Origin: Paracoccus ravus
GTDB lineage: Bacteria; Pseudomonadota; Alphaproteobacteria; Rhodobacterales; Rhodobacteraceae
DNA length: 57,953 nucleotides
NCBI RefSeq assembly: GCF_004522175.1
Contig: NZ_SDEB01000024.1
Coordinates: forward strand, 1 to 57,953
Direction: 5' to 3'
Shown: one piece after another, positions 49,984 to 57,858 of the stretch
Layout: every line of letters starts with the position of its first letter
How positions within the stretch are numbered: the first letter of the stretch is position 1
Made by a program: the position numbers and the translations under genes
Notes under the pieces: generated by a model
Told to the model about the DNA's origin: nothing
The model's database searches: none
Seen by the model: the letters and a program-made list of their open reading frames with translations, nothing else

Positions 49984-51174
49984 ATGATTTCCAAGTCGAT
50001 GCCTGGCAGGTTCTCCTGCCTCATGGCCGGGCTTCTGTTGATCGCAGGACCGGCTTTCGCCCAAAACCAATTGCCGCCCGCCATGGTCAGCATCCAGACC
50101 ATGCAGCCCGAACCGCTGCCCATCGTGAACGAGCTTCCGGGCCGCGTCGCCGCGACCCGTACCGCCGAGGTGCGTCCGCGCGTCGGCGGCATCGTCGTCA
50201 GCCGGGTCTTTGAACAGGGCAGCCTGATCAAGGAAGGCGAGGTCCTGTTCAAGATCGACCCCGCATCCTTTGCCGTCCGCGTCGCCAGCGCCGAGGCGAC
50301 CTTGGCCCGCGCCGAAGCCTCGCGCCAGAATGCCAAGGACCAGTTGAAGCGCGCCGAGGCCCTGCGCGAGCGCAAGGTGACGGCGGGCGTCGATCTGGAA
50401 AACGCGGCGACCACTATGGCGCAGGCCGAGGCGGACGTCGCGATTGCCCGCGCCGCCTTGCAGGAAGCGCAGCTGAATCTTGGCTATACCGAGGTGACCG
50501 CGCCGATCTCGGGCGTCGTCGGTCGTGCGCTCGTGACCGAGGGTGCACTGGTCAATGCCCAAAATGATATCATGGCGACGATCCAGCAGCTGGATCCGGT
50601 CTATGTCGACGTGACGCAGTCGTCGTCCGAGTTGTTCGCCCTGAAGCGCGCCCGCGATGCCGGGACGCTGATGATGGCGTCCTCGGACGAGGCCAGCGTC
50701 AGCCTGATCTTTGACGATGGCAGCGAATATGGTCCCAAGGGCAAGCTTTTGTTCTCGGAAGCCAGCGTCGATAGCACCACCGGCCAGATCACTTTGCGCG
50801 CGGAATTCCCGAACCCCAAGGGCGACCTGCTGCCGGGGCTTTACGTCCGGGCCCGGATCGAGCAGGCGGTGCGTGAAAACGCCCTGACCATCCCGCAAAT
50901 GGCGGTGCAGCGCGACCAATCCGGCCAAGCCTATGTCTATGTGATGAAGGATGCCGACACGGTCGAGCGCCGCAATGTCCGTCTGGGCCAAACCACCGAG
51001 AGCCGCTGGCTGGTCGAGGATGGTCTCAAGACCGGCGACAAGGTCGTCGTCGCGGGCGCGCAGAAACTTTACCCCGATGCCAAGGTCGTGGCCGAGCCCG
51101 TCGAGCCCAAAGCCGAGGCCGCCGCCGCCGAAATTCCGGCCGAGACCCCCAAAGGGGCCGGACAGCAGGGATAA
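49984..51174 (+). CDS. RND efflux periplasmic adaptor (MFP, AcrA-like)
   Basis: A 396-residue adaptor. Signal peptide ends GPAFAQ, with no lipobox Cys, so it is periplasmic and not a lipoprotein. VRPRVGGIVVSRVFEQGSLI is the lipoyl half-motif, followed by a coiled-coil hairpin with Ala/Glu-rich heptads (about 95-165). GYTEVTAPISGVVGRALVTE is the second lipoyl half. Beta-barrel and MP domains follow. The last 25 residues are Ala/Pro/Glu-rich. The pump gene begins 6 nt downstream. Confidence 0.9.
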   Translation: MISKSMPGRFSCLMAGLLLIAGPAFAQNQLPPAMVSIQTMQPEPLPIVNELPGRVAATRTAEVRPRVGGIVVSRVFEQGSLIKEGEVLFKIDPASFAVRVASAEATLARAEASRQNAKDQLKRAEALRERKVTAGVDLENAATTMAQAEADVAIARAALQEAQLNLGYTEVTAPISGVVGRALVTEGALVNAQNDIMATIQQLDPVYVDVTQSSSELFALKRARDAGTLMMASSDEASVSLIFDDGSEYGPKGKLLFSEASVDSTTGQITLRAEFPNPKGDLLPGLYVRARIEQAVRENALTIPQMAVQRDQSGQAYVYVMKDADTVERRNVRLGQTTESRWLVEDGLKTGDKVVVAGAQKLYPDAKVVAEPVEPKAEAAAAEIPAETPKGAGQQG

Positions 51175-51180
51175 TCCATC

Positions 51181-54100
51181 ATGGCACAGTTCTTCATCAC
51201 CAGGCCGGTGCTGGCCTGGGTGATCTCGATTTTCATCGTGATCGCGGGGCTGATCTCTCTGCCCTCGATTCCGGTGGCGCAATATCCGCAGGTCGCCTGG
51301 CCCCAGATCACCATCGGGACCTCCTATACCGGGGCATCCCCCGGCGAGATCAACCAATCCGTCGCCCAGCCCATTGAAGATGAGCTGAACGGCGTCGAGG
51401 GCCTCGCCTATTTCGAATCCGTCTCGGACAGTTCCGGGGCCATGTCGATCACAGCGACCTTTGAGCCGGGGACCGACATCGCCCGCGCGCAGGTCGATGT
51501 GCAAAACGCCGTCGCCCGCGTTGAACCCCTGTTGCCCCAAAGCGTGGTCGATCAGGGCGTGCTGGTCGAAGAAGCCGGCTCGGGCTTCTTGATGATGGTC
51601 GCGCTGACCTCGGAAGACGGCACATTCGACGACATCGCGCTTGGCGATTACATCAACCGCAACGTCGCCGGCGAAATCCGCCGGATCGAGGGCGTGGGCC
51701 GGGCGCAGGTCTTTGCCCCGGAACGCGCACTCAGGATCTGGATCGACCCGGACAAGATGACAGGTCTGAACCTGTCCACGGCCGAGGTCGTCGCCGCCAT
51801 CCGCGCCCAGAACGCGCAGGTCGCGGCGGGCAAGGTCGGCGCAGACCCGAACCCTATCGCCCAGCAATTGACCGCGACCGTGCTGATGAAGGGCCAGCTC
51901 GACAGCCCCGAGGAATTCGGCAAGATCGTGCTGCGCGCCAATGCCGACGGCTCTGCGGTTCTGCTGCGCGACGTGGCGCGGGTCGAGGTCGGCTCGGAAA
52001 GCTACAGCTTCTCCTCGCGTATCAACGGAAAGCCGGCCGCTGCCATCGGCATCCAGCTTTCGACCACCGGCAACGCGCTGAACACCTCCGAGGCGGTCCA
52101 TGCCAAAATGGAGGAGCTGTCACGCTTTTTCCCGCAGGGCATTACCCATTCGATCCCCTATGACACCACGCCCTTTGTGGAAGCCTCGATCGAAAAGGTG
52201 CTGCACACGCTGGTCGAGGCTATGGTGCTGGTCTTTATCGTGATGTTCCTGTTCCTGCAGAACTTCCGCTACACGATCATCCCGACCATCGTCGTGCCGA
52301 TCGCGTTGATGGGGACGATCGCGGTCATGCTGGTCGCGGGCTTCTCGATCAACGTGCTGACCATGTTCGCGATGGTGCTGGCCATTGGCATCTTGGTCGA
52401 TGACGCCATCGTGGTCATCGAAAACGTCGAACGCATCATGGCGACCGAGGGGCTGCCCCCGCGGGAGGCCACGCAGAAGGCAATGGGCCAGATCTCGGGC
52501 GCGATCATCGGCATCACGCTGGTGCTGGCGGCGGTGTTCATTCCGATGGCCTTCTTCCCCGGTTCCTCGGGCATCATCTACCGCCAGTTCGCGCTGACGA
52601 TGGTGGTGGCGATCCTGTTCTCGGCCTTCCTTGCGCTGACGCTGACGCCCGCGCTTTGCGCGACCTTCCTGAAGCCGATCAGCGGCCATCACGAGAAAAC
52701 GGGCTTCTTCGGCTGGTTCAACCGTGGCTTTGACCGCATGACCAACCGCTACGCGGCCAGCGTCACCTTGGTCACGCGGCGGCGTCTGGTGATGATGGCT
52801 TTCTATCTGGTTCTGGTCGCGCTGACCGGTCTGGGCTTCGTGCGCCTGCCGACGAGCTTCCTGCCGAACGAGGATCAGGGCTTCATCATCACCGATATCC
52901 AGACCCCGCCGACGGCCAGTTCCAACCGCACCGACGAGGTGCTGGCCACGGCCACGACCATGTATCACCGCAATGACGCGGTCGAGAACGTCGTCTCGAT
53001 CCGGGGCTTCAGCTTCTCGGGTCAGGGGCCGAATGCGGGCCTGATCTTCATCACCTTCAAGGACTGGGCCGAGCGCGCGCAGTCGGCGCAAGACATTGCC
53101 GGGGCCGCGAACATGGAGATGTTCACCTACAAGGACGCGCAGGCCTTCGCGCTGTCGCCGCCGCCCATTCCGGGTTTCGGCACATCGGGCGGCTTCAGCT
53201 TCCGCCTTCAGGACCGCAGTGGTCAGGGTCAGGCCGCGCTGAAAGCCGCAGCCCAGCAAATCATGGCCGAGGCGCAGAAGGGCGACATCGTCACCGGTCT
53301 GCGCATCGAGGGTCTGCCCGATGCGGCGCAGGTCTTCGTCACCATCGACCGCGAAAAGGCAAATGCCTTTGGCGTGAGTTTCTCCGATATCTCGGCCACC
53401 GTCTCGCAATATCTGGGCTCGGCCTATGTCAACGACTTCCCGAATTCGGGCAAGATGCAGCGCGTCATGCTGCAGGCCGAGGAAGGCTCGCGGATGCAGG
53501 CCGAGGACATCCTGAAACTGACCGTGAGGAATGCCCAAGGCGGGATGGTACCCTTCTCGAGCTTCGCCAGCGTCAGTTGGGAACAGGGTGCATCGCAGGT
53601 GGTGGGCTATAACGGCTACCCCTCGATCCGCATCGCAGGCTCGGCTGCGCCGGGTCACAGCTCGGGTGCGGCGATGGACGAAATGCAGCGTCTGGCCGAC
53701 GCCCTGCCGCAGGGTTTCGGCTATGAATGGACCGGCCAATCGCTTGAGGAAATCCAGTCCGGCTCGCAATCGACGATGCTGTTTGCGATGAGCATCCTGT
53801 TTGTCTTCCTGCTGCTTTCGGGGCTTTACGAAAGCTGGTCGATCCCGCTTTCCGTGATGCTGGTGGTGCCGCTGGGGGTCTTGGGTTGCGTTGTGGCGGT
53901 GATCCTGCGCGACATGCCCAATGACATCTACTTCAAGGTGGGCCTCATCGCGATCATCGGGCTATCAGCCAAGAACGCCATCCTGATCGTCGAATTCGCC
54001 AAGGAACTCCGCGATGAGGGAAAAACCCTGATCGAGGCCGCGGTGGAGGCCGCGCGCCTTCGCTTCCGCCCGATCCTGATGACCTCGATGGCCTTCACCC

Positions 54101-54297
54101 TGGGCGTGGTGCCGCTGGCGATCGCCACCGGACCCTCGGCGGCCAGCCAGAACGCCATCGGCACCGGCGTCATCGGCGGCATGATCGCGGCGACGGTGCT
54201 CGCGGTGTTCTTCGTTCCGGTGTTCTTCGTCTTTGTGCTGGACCTGTTCAGCCGCCTGACGCGACGCGGGGCGAAAACCCAGACAACGGCGGGCTAA
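51181..54297 (+). CDS. RND multidrug efflux pump (AcrB/HAE1 family)
   Basis: 1038 residues, the usual size of HAE1 pumps. N-terminal FFITRPVLAWVISIFIVIAG is TM1. TM4 carries the proton-relay Asp pair in LAIGILVDDAIVVIENVER, and TM10 has the conserved Lys in SAKNAILIVEFAKELRDEG. PTSFLPNEDQGF is the docking-domain signature. It forms a trimer with the adaptor and the OprM-like channel, exporting hydrophobic drugs. The operon has a TetR gene upstream. Confidence 0.93.
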   Translation: MAQFFITRPVLAWVISIFIVIAGLISLPSIPVAQYPQVAWPQITIGTSYTGASPGEINQSVAQPIEDELNGVEGLAYFESVSDSSGAMSITATFEPGTDIARAQVDVQNAVARVEPLLPQSVVDQGVLVEEAGSGFLMMVALTSEDGTFDDIALGDYINRNVAGEIRRIEGVGRAQVFAPERALRIWIDPDKMTGLNLSTAEVVAAIRAQNAQVAAGKVGADPNPIAQQLTATVLMKGQLDSPEEFGKIVLRANADGSAVLLRDVARVEVGSESYSFSSRINGKPAAAIGIQLSTTGNALNTSEAVHAKMEELSRFFPQGITHSIPYDTTPFVEASIEKVLHTLVEAMVLVFIVMFLFLQNFRYTIIPTIVVPIALMGTIAVMLVAGFSINVLTMFAMVLAIGILVDDAIVVIENVERIMATEGLPPREATQKAMGQISGAIIGITLVLAAVFIPMAFFPGSSGIIYRQFALTMVVAILFSAFLALTLTPALCATFLKPISGHHEKTGFFGWFNRGFDRMTNRYAASVTLVTRRRLVMMAFYLVLVALTGLGFVRLPTSFLPNEDQGFIITDIQTPPTASSNRTDEVLATATTMYHRNDAVENVVSIRGFSFSGQGPNAGLIFITFKDWAERAQSAQDIAGAANMEMFTYKDAQAFALSPPPIPGFGTSGGFSFRLQDRSGQGQAALKAAAQQIMAEAQKGDIVTGLRIEGLPDAAQVFVTIDREKANAFGVSFSDISATVSQYLGSAYVNDFPNSGKMQRVMLQAEEGSRMQAEDILKLTVRNAQGGMVPFSSFASVSWEQGASQVVGYNGYPSIRIAGSAAPGHSSGAAMDEMQRLADALPQGFGYEWTGQSLEEIQSGSQSTMLFAMSILFVFLLLSGLYESWSIPLSVMLVVPLGVLGCVVAVILRDMPNDIYFKVGLIAIIGLSAKNAILIVEFAKELRDEGKTLIEAAVEAARLRFRPILMTSMAFTLGVVPLAIATGPSAASQNAIGTGVIGGMIAATVLAVFFVPVFFVFVLDLFSRLTRRGAKTQTTAG

Positions 54298-54365
54298 GGT
54301 CCAGCCGACGCGCGGGCGGCTTGCTCCTGCTGCCCGCGCCCTTTCCATAGATTCCGAGAAATATA

Positions 54366-55751
54366 ATGACCGAATTTCCGTCTGTTTCGCGTCGCCTTCT
54401 CTTGGGCGGCCTGGCCTCGGCTTTCGCGCTTTCGGCCTGTTCCCCCGGCGCCTATACCGCGCCGATCGCCGAAACGTCCCAACGTTTTGCCTCGGATTCC
54501 CCGGCGCGTCGGGCGGGCTCGAATGCTTGGTGGGCGGCTTTCCGCGATAAGAACATGGATGCGCTGATCGCCGCGGGTCTGGCCCGAAACCTCGACGTCC
54601 AGACCGCCATCGCCGTCATCCGCGAGGCCGAGGCCAATGCACGGCTGGTCGGCGCGAATGACTTGCCGCAGGCAAGCCTTGAAGGCGCGGCGAGCCGCGG
54701 GCTGAATTCCGGCGATGTCTCGATTGCCGAAAGCAGTTCCGCGACGCTGGGCGTTTCGTGGCTCATCGACATTTTCGGTGCGAACCGCGCGGCGCGGCGC
54801 GGGGCCTCGGCGCAGGTCGATGCGGCCTATCTGTCGGCCGAGGTCGCACGTTTGACCGTCGCCAGCGCCATCGCTTCGGCCTATATCGACCTGCGTTATT
54901 ACCAGCAGGCCGTGTCGCTGACGCGCCAGAGTCTCGACAGCCGCAAGCGCACGTTGGCCTTGACCCGCGAACAGGATTTCCTGGGCAGCGTGAGCCGTGT
55001 CGAAGTGCTGCAGGCCGAGCAACTCGTGACCCAGGCCGAGGCCGCTTTGCCTGCGCTGGAACTGGGTTTCGACCAATCGGTGAACCGGCTCGCGACGCTG
55101 ACGGCAGGGCGCAGCGCCGATCTGGCCGCGCGGCTGCGCAAGGGCGGCAGTCAACCGCGTGCGAGCTACAGCGCCAGCGTCGGCATCCCGGCCGATGTGA
55201 TCCGCGTCCGCCCCGATATCGGCGTCGCCGAGCGCAATCTGGCAACGGCAGTGGCTGCCGTGGGCGAGGCAGAAGCCGCCTTCTATCCCAAGCTCACCCT
55301 GTCCGGCTCGGTCACCCCAATCGATCTGGCGGGCGGCGGCAGTCTCAAGACCTGGGGATTCGGGCCGCAGATCTCGGTCCCGCTTTTTACCGGCGGAGCC
55401 AACCGCGCCCGGCTATCCGCCGCCGAGGCTCGGGCGGAACAGGCGCGCCTGGCCTGGCAGGGCGCGGTCCTGAAGGCGGTCGAAGAGGTCGAGAACGCGC
55501 TGGCGGCCTATAATCGGGACGGCCGCGCGGTCGGGGCGCAAAGCCGGCTGGTCTCGAATGCAGATGAATCCGTCAGCCTTGCGCGGACCTCTTACGAACT
55601 GGGCGAGGCGGGCTTCTTTCCCGTTTTGGACGCCGAGCGCACGCTTTTGTCCGCGCGGCAGGACCTGGCCAATGCTGTGCGGCAAAGGGCGCTGAATTTC
55701 GTCGCACTCAGCGCGGCCTCTGCCGGAGGCGTTGGGCTGGCCCAGCCCTGA
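54366..55751 (+). CDS. RND outer-membrane channel lipoprotein (OprM/NodT family)
   Basis: A 461-residue outer-membrane factor. A lipobox LSAC (Cys at about 26) follows a signal peptide beginning with a twin-Arg-like SRRLLLGG. Two OEP repeats cover the rest: WWAAFRDKNMDALIAAGL and VGVSW-like strands in the first, and VIRVRPDIGVAERNLATAVA and FGPQISVPLF in the second. It completes the tripartite efflux system. It lies 68 nt after the pump gene. Confidence 0.9.
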   Translation: MTEFPSVSRRLLLGGLASAFALSACSPGAYTAPIAETSQRFASDSPARRAGSNAWWAAFRDKNMDALIAAGLARNLDVQTAIAVIREAEANARLVGANDLPQASLEGAASRGLNSGDVSIAESSSATLGVSWLIDIFGANRAARRGASAQVDAAYLSAEVARLTVASAIASAYIDLRYYQQAVSLTRQSLDSRKRTLALTREQDFLGSVSRVEVLQAEQLVTQAEAALPALELGFDQSVNRLATLTAGRSADLAARLRKGGSQPRASYSASVGIPADVIRVRPDIGVAERNLATAVAAVGEAEAAFYPKLTLSGSVTPIDLAGGGSLKTWGFGPQISVPLFTGGANRARLSAAEARAEQARLAWQGAVLKAVEEVENALAAYNRDGRAVGAQSRLVSNADESVSLARTSYELGEAGFFPVLDAERTLLSARQDLANAVRQRALNFVALSAASAGGVGLAQP

Positions 55752-55898
55752 CGTCGGCCTGCCGGCATGGTTCCCCCGTGGCACCATGCCGGATTTACCC
55801 TTTCTTAATGGTAAGTGCGTTGCTCAGATGAAATTACATCTGCAATATCAGCATATTACCTCGCAAAAACAAGGTGTTGGCTGTGGCCTACTTGCTGA

Positions 55899-55922
55899 CT
55901 AGGTGCGTCAACGCGCACCTAG
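55899..55922. repeat. Perfect 9-bp inverted repeat
   Basis: CTAGGTGCG (55899-55907), 6-nt loop, CGCACCTAG (55914-55922). It could be a terminator of the efflux operon or a replication/recombination structure, since a DnaA-box-like site follows 20 nt later. Confidence 0.6.
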
Positions 55923-55942
55923 CGCATCTTTCGGACCTCGAC

Positions 55943-55951
55943 TTATCCACA
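55943..55951 (+). promoter_or_regulatory. DnaA-box-like sequence
   Basis: TTATCCACA matches the strongest bacterial DnaA box exactly. A single copy does not make an origin, and no Rep protein is seen in the window, so this is recorded only as a site. Confidence 0.35.
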
Positions 55952-56070
55952 GGGCGGAAAAATGTTTCGAGGAACATCCGATGCTTATGATTTAGTTCAC
56001 CAAAACCCTGTTTTTACAGGGGGTGGCGCTCTGGACAGACCGAATCCAGATTTCGTAACGTCACTCATAA

Positions 56071-56104
56071 GCCGTCCCTGCTGCGATTCACTTAGCAGGA
56101 CGGC
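56071..56104 (+). terminator. Imperfect hairpin upstream of the Asp-rich gene
   Basis: GCCGTCCCTGCT (56071-56082) pairs with AGCAGGACGGC (56094-56104) with one bulged C. Candidate terminator or small-RNA end. Confidence 0.45.
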
Positions 56105-56243
56105 ACAAACAAGGACATCGCTGGCTATCTTGGCGCGCTCTGGGCGTGCTCACCCCCTGCTGCACCCATGCAGCCGAGGTGAGCTGTCCTGTGCGATAAG
56201 CCGAAGTCTGCCTGCGCATGTCTAACAGCAACGGAGGCCGACT

Positions 56244-56558
56244 ATGGCAAAGGATGTAGGACCACCCGAACCCGTCGAGGACGACGACTTGGACGACGAC
56301 TTGGACGATGACGTGATCGACGAGGGCGACTGCGACTGCGACTGCGGCCGCTGCCACAAGTGCCGCGAAAAGCAGCGCGATGCTAAAGGCGTCAAGGACC
56401 GCGACATCTTCTTGACCGGTCTCTCATGTGCCATACGCGAATACATCGCAGGGGAGATCCTCAAGATGGAGGACCGCTACATTCTGATGGCTATCGCCAC
56501 GGGGATGGAACCCATCATCGTCGCGAATGGTGGCTATTTGGAAGACGACGCCGCTTAA
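56244..56558 (+). CDS. Asp-rich, Cys-cluster small protein of unknown function
   Basis: A 104-residue protein with GGAGG 6 nt before ATG 56244. Residues 10-30 are repeated acidic units (EDDDLDDDLDDDVIDEG), followed by CDCDCGRCHKC, five cysteines in ten residues that could bind a metal. The C-terminal half (about 50-104) is a plain amphipathic domain (LTGLSCAIREYIAGEI, MEDRYILMAIATG). No family is recognised. It lies in the low-GC right-hand region with a strong terminator directly after, so it is a self-contained unit of mobile-element character. Confidence 0.65.
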   Translation: MAKDVGPPEPVEDDDLDDDLDDDVIDEGDCDCDCGRCHKCREKQRDAKGVKDRDIFLTGLSCAIREYIAGEILKMEDRYILMAIATGMEPIIVANGGYLEDDAA

Positions 56559-56564
56559 ACGAAA

Positions 56565-56598
56565 ATGGCGGGGCGAACGAATGCTCAAGCCCCGCCAT
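56565..56598 (+). terminator. Terminator of the Asp-rich gene
   Basis: ATGGCGGGG (56565-56573) pairs with CCCCGCCAT (56590-56598), a perfect 9-bp stem with a 16-nt loop, 6 nt after the stop, followed by a short T-rich run. Confidence 0.7.
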
Positions 56599-56663
56599 AT
56601 TCTCGCTTTTGCAACTAAACGGACTGGTTGACCGTGCAATTAGCATAGCTGCTTTTTGACATC

Positions 56664-56936
56664 GTGCAAACACAGAATAATATAGGCCGCCCTTTGCGTG
56701 GCGGCCTATATGAAATTCCTATCGAAACTAACTCCCACCTACCAACGCCGCTGCGCGATTGCGTAGCGAATGGTAATGAAACTTCTGGTTGGATCGTGGA
56801 GGTTAAGTTACGCAGCTACAATAACACCTGTCTGCGTATCAGCAAAACAAAATGTTTTGTGGTCATGTGGGATGGGTCTAAACTAAAGAGCCGGGACGCC
56901 TATGCGCAAATCCCGGCCCTATTAAACGTATCCTGA
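56664..56936 (+). CDS. Small hypothetical protein (start uncertain)
   Basis: An open frame from GTG 56664 to TGA 56936 (up to 90 codons). Only the C-terminal half is protein-like (TSGWIVEVKLRSYNNTCLRI, KCFVVMWDGSKLKSRDAYA). The start lies inside a hairpin-bearing region and has no ribosome site, so the true start may be internal or upstream sequence may be lost. No family is recognised. Confidence 0.35.
   Translation: MQTQNNIGRPLRGGLYEIPIETNSHLPTPLRDCVANGNETSGWIVEVKLRSYNNTCLRISKTKCFVVMWDGSKLKSRDAYAQIPALLNVS
56681..56710. terminator. Strong 11-bp hairpin
   Basis: TATAGGCCGCC (56681-56691), loop CTTTGCGT, GGCGGCCTATA (56700-56710). It is perfect and symmetric, so it may stop transcription from either side. 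Lying within the low-GC block, it may instead be a structured RNA end recognised by the ProQ-like protein nearby. Confidence 0.65.
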
Positions 56937-56987
56937 GGTGCCAACATGACTGTTAAACACGTCATCATTATAACGCGGTCATGTAGC

Positions 56988-57008
56988 TGGGCAAGCACTT
57001 CTTGCCCA
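56988..57008 (+). promoter_or_regulatory. Leader hairpin upstream of the proQ-like gene
   Basis: TGGGCAAG (56988-56995), loop CACTT, CTTGCCCA (57001-57008), 36 nt before the ATG at 57044. It may regulate translation of the ProQ-like protein, possibly by autobinding. A 17-codon frame precedes it (ATG 56946) but is not called. Confidence 0.45.
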
Positions 57009-57043
57009 TGAATATGCGTGGCAGAAACAGGGAAGGTGCGCAG

Positions 57044-57571
57044 ATGGAAAAACGGATTGTCCGTAAACGGCCCGAAAATAAACCGGTATTCAAAAAGCCG
57101 GATGTAAAGGCGGAATTGCGTCAATTGCAGAAGCTGCTCGGATTCAATTTCCCCGGAGCATTGGAACCGTGGCTGGAAGGCGCTGAATGGGCCAAACCGC
57201 TGGCTATCGGATTCAAGCAGGAATGCCGCCAAATTCTGTCACCGGCTGAGATGCAGGCGCTTCTGCCCGTGGTCCAAATGCTCATCCAGTCAAGGGCTTA
57301 TCAAAAGACGCTCGCTGCGGAAGGCGCCTATCGCGTCAATTTCGAGGGCAAGCAGGTGGAATTGGTGAAACCGGAGCATCAATTGGCCGCCCAGGTGGCG
57401 CTTCTCACGGCACAACTCAAAACACTCGGACGCCAAATGAGCCCCGAGGGCGCAGTCCGCGAGAAACTCTGGTCGGTGCAGAAACAGGTGAATGATATTC
57501 AGGTCGCCATAAAGAAGAAGCATCTGGCTGATACTAAATCTGCGCTTTGTGATCACAGCGATGGGGCATAA
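57044..57571 (+). CDS. ProQ/FinO-family RNA-binding protein
   Basis: A 175-residue protein. ATG 57044 has GGAAGG 7-9 nt upstream. The FinO/ProQ domain spans about 20-110: LGFNFPGALEPWLEGAEWAKPL, AIGFKQECRQIL, YQKTLAAEGAYRVNF and VKPEHQLAAQ match the core (FP..F, KPL.IGI..., YL.A...GA.R.DL.G, ..EH...A). A coiled-coil-like C-terminus (about 115-165) follows. The family binds terminator hairpins and sRNA duplexes and controls conjugation (FinO) or mRNA stability (ProQ). Flanking hairpins and small orphan genes suggest a plasmid- or phage-borne regulator. Confidence 0.82.
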   Translation: MEKRIVRKRPENKPVFKKPDVKAELRQLQKLLGFNFPGALEPWLEGAEWAKPLAIGFKQECRQILSPAEMQALLPVVQMLIQSRAYQKTLAAEGAYRVNFEGKQVELVKPEHQLAAQVALLTAQLKTLGRQMSPEGAVREKLWSVQKQVNDIQVAIKKKHLADTKSALCDHSDGA

Positions 57572-57645
57572 GCTAGTTAGACGCGCCCCACGCAACTATT
57601 CGGAATATGCGATGGATGAAAGATGCCCCACCTTCGCAATTAGAA

Positions 57646-57676
57646 AAGCCTGCCGCAGGACTAATGCGGCAGGCTT
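57646..57676 (+). terminator. 12-bp terminator after the proQ-like gene
   Basis: AAGCCTGCCGCA (57646-57657), 7-nt loop, TGCGGCAGGCTT (57665-57676): a perfect stem with A's before and T's at the 3' arm. Probable bidirectional terminator. Confidence 0.75.
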
Positions 57677-57729
57677 AGGGCTGAAACAAGGAGCAAGGTC
57701 GTGACCCTTAAACCCTTGAAAGGCACTTC

Positions 57730-57858
57730 ATGTCTAATTATAGAACAGACGAAACATCTCCGCAAGCATTCCTTTTGGCGGAGGTATTCGGATCAGATGC
57801 ATCGCTGTATTATCGCAGTGACATCGGAGAGGCATTGTTGCAGAACTTTCGGATCTGA
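57730..57858 (+). CDS. Small orphan protein truncated by an IS insertion
   Basis: ATG 57730 (GAAAGG upstream) opens a 42-codon frame MSNYRTDETSPQAFLLAEVF ending at TGA 57856-57858. The last nine codons and the stop lie inside the left end of the IS5-family element starting at 57831, so the native C-terminus was lost. An alternative GTG at 57701 with AAGGAG upstream is open in another frame. Function unknown. Confidence 0.45.
   Translation: MSNYRTDETSPQAFLLAEVFGSDASLYYRSDIGEALLQNFRI

Larger units (their letters stand above)
55752..56243. other. AT-richer intergenic region with hairpins and a DnaA-box-like site
   Basis: About 490 bp marking a drop in GC content. It contains a 9-bp inverted repeat (55899-55922), TTATCCACA (55943-55951) and an imperfect hairpin (56071-56104). 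No intact gene is recognised. Confidence 0.5.

Noticed and set aside
49861..52101. 746-codon open frame on the minus strand
   Set aside because: Antisense shadow of the RND adaptor and pump genes, with no recognisable domain.
56773..56889. 38-codon frame MVMKLLVGSWRLSYAATI...
   Set aside because: It overlaps a better protein-like frame, lacks a ribosome site and has no similarity.
56946..56999. 17-codon leader-peptide-like frame before the proQ-like gene
   Set aside because: There is no regulatory codon run to suggest attenuation. Only the hairpin after it is reported.
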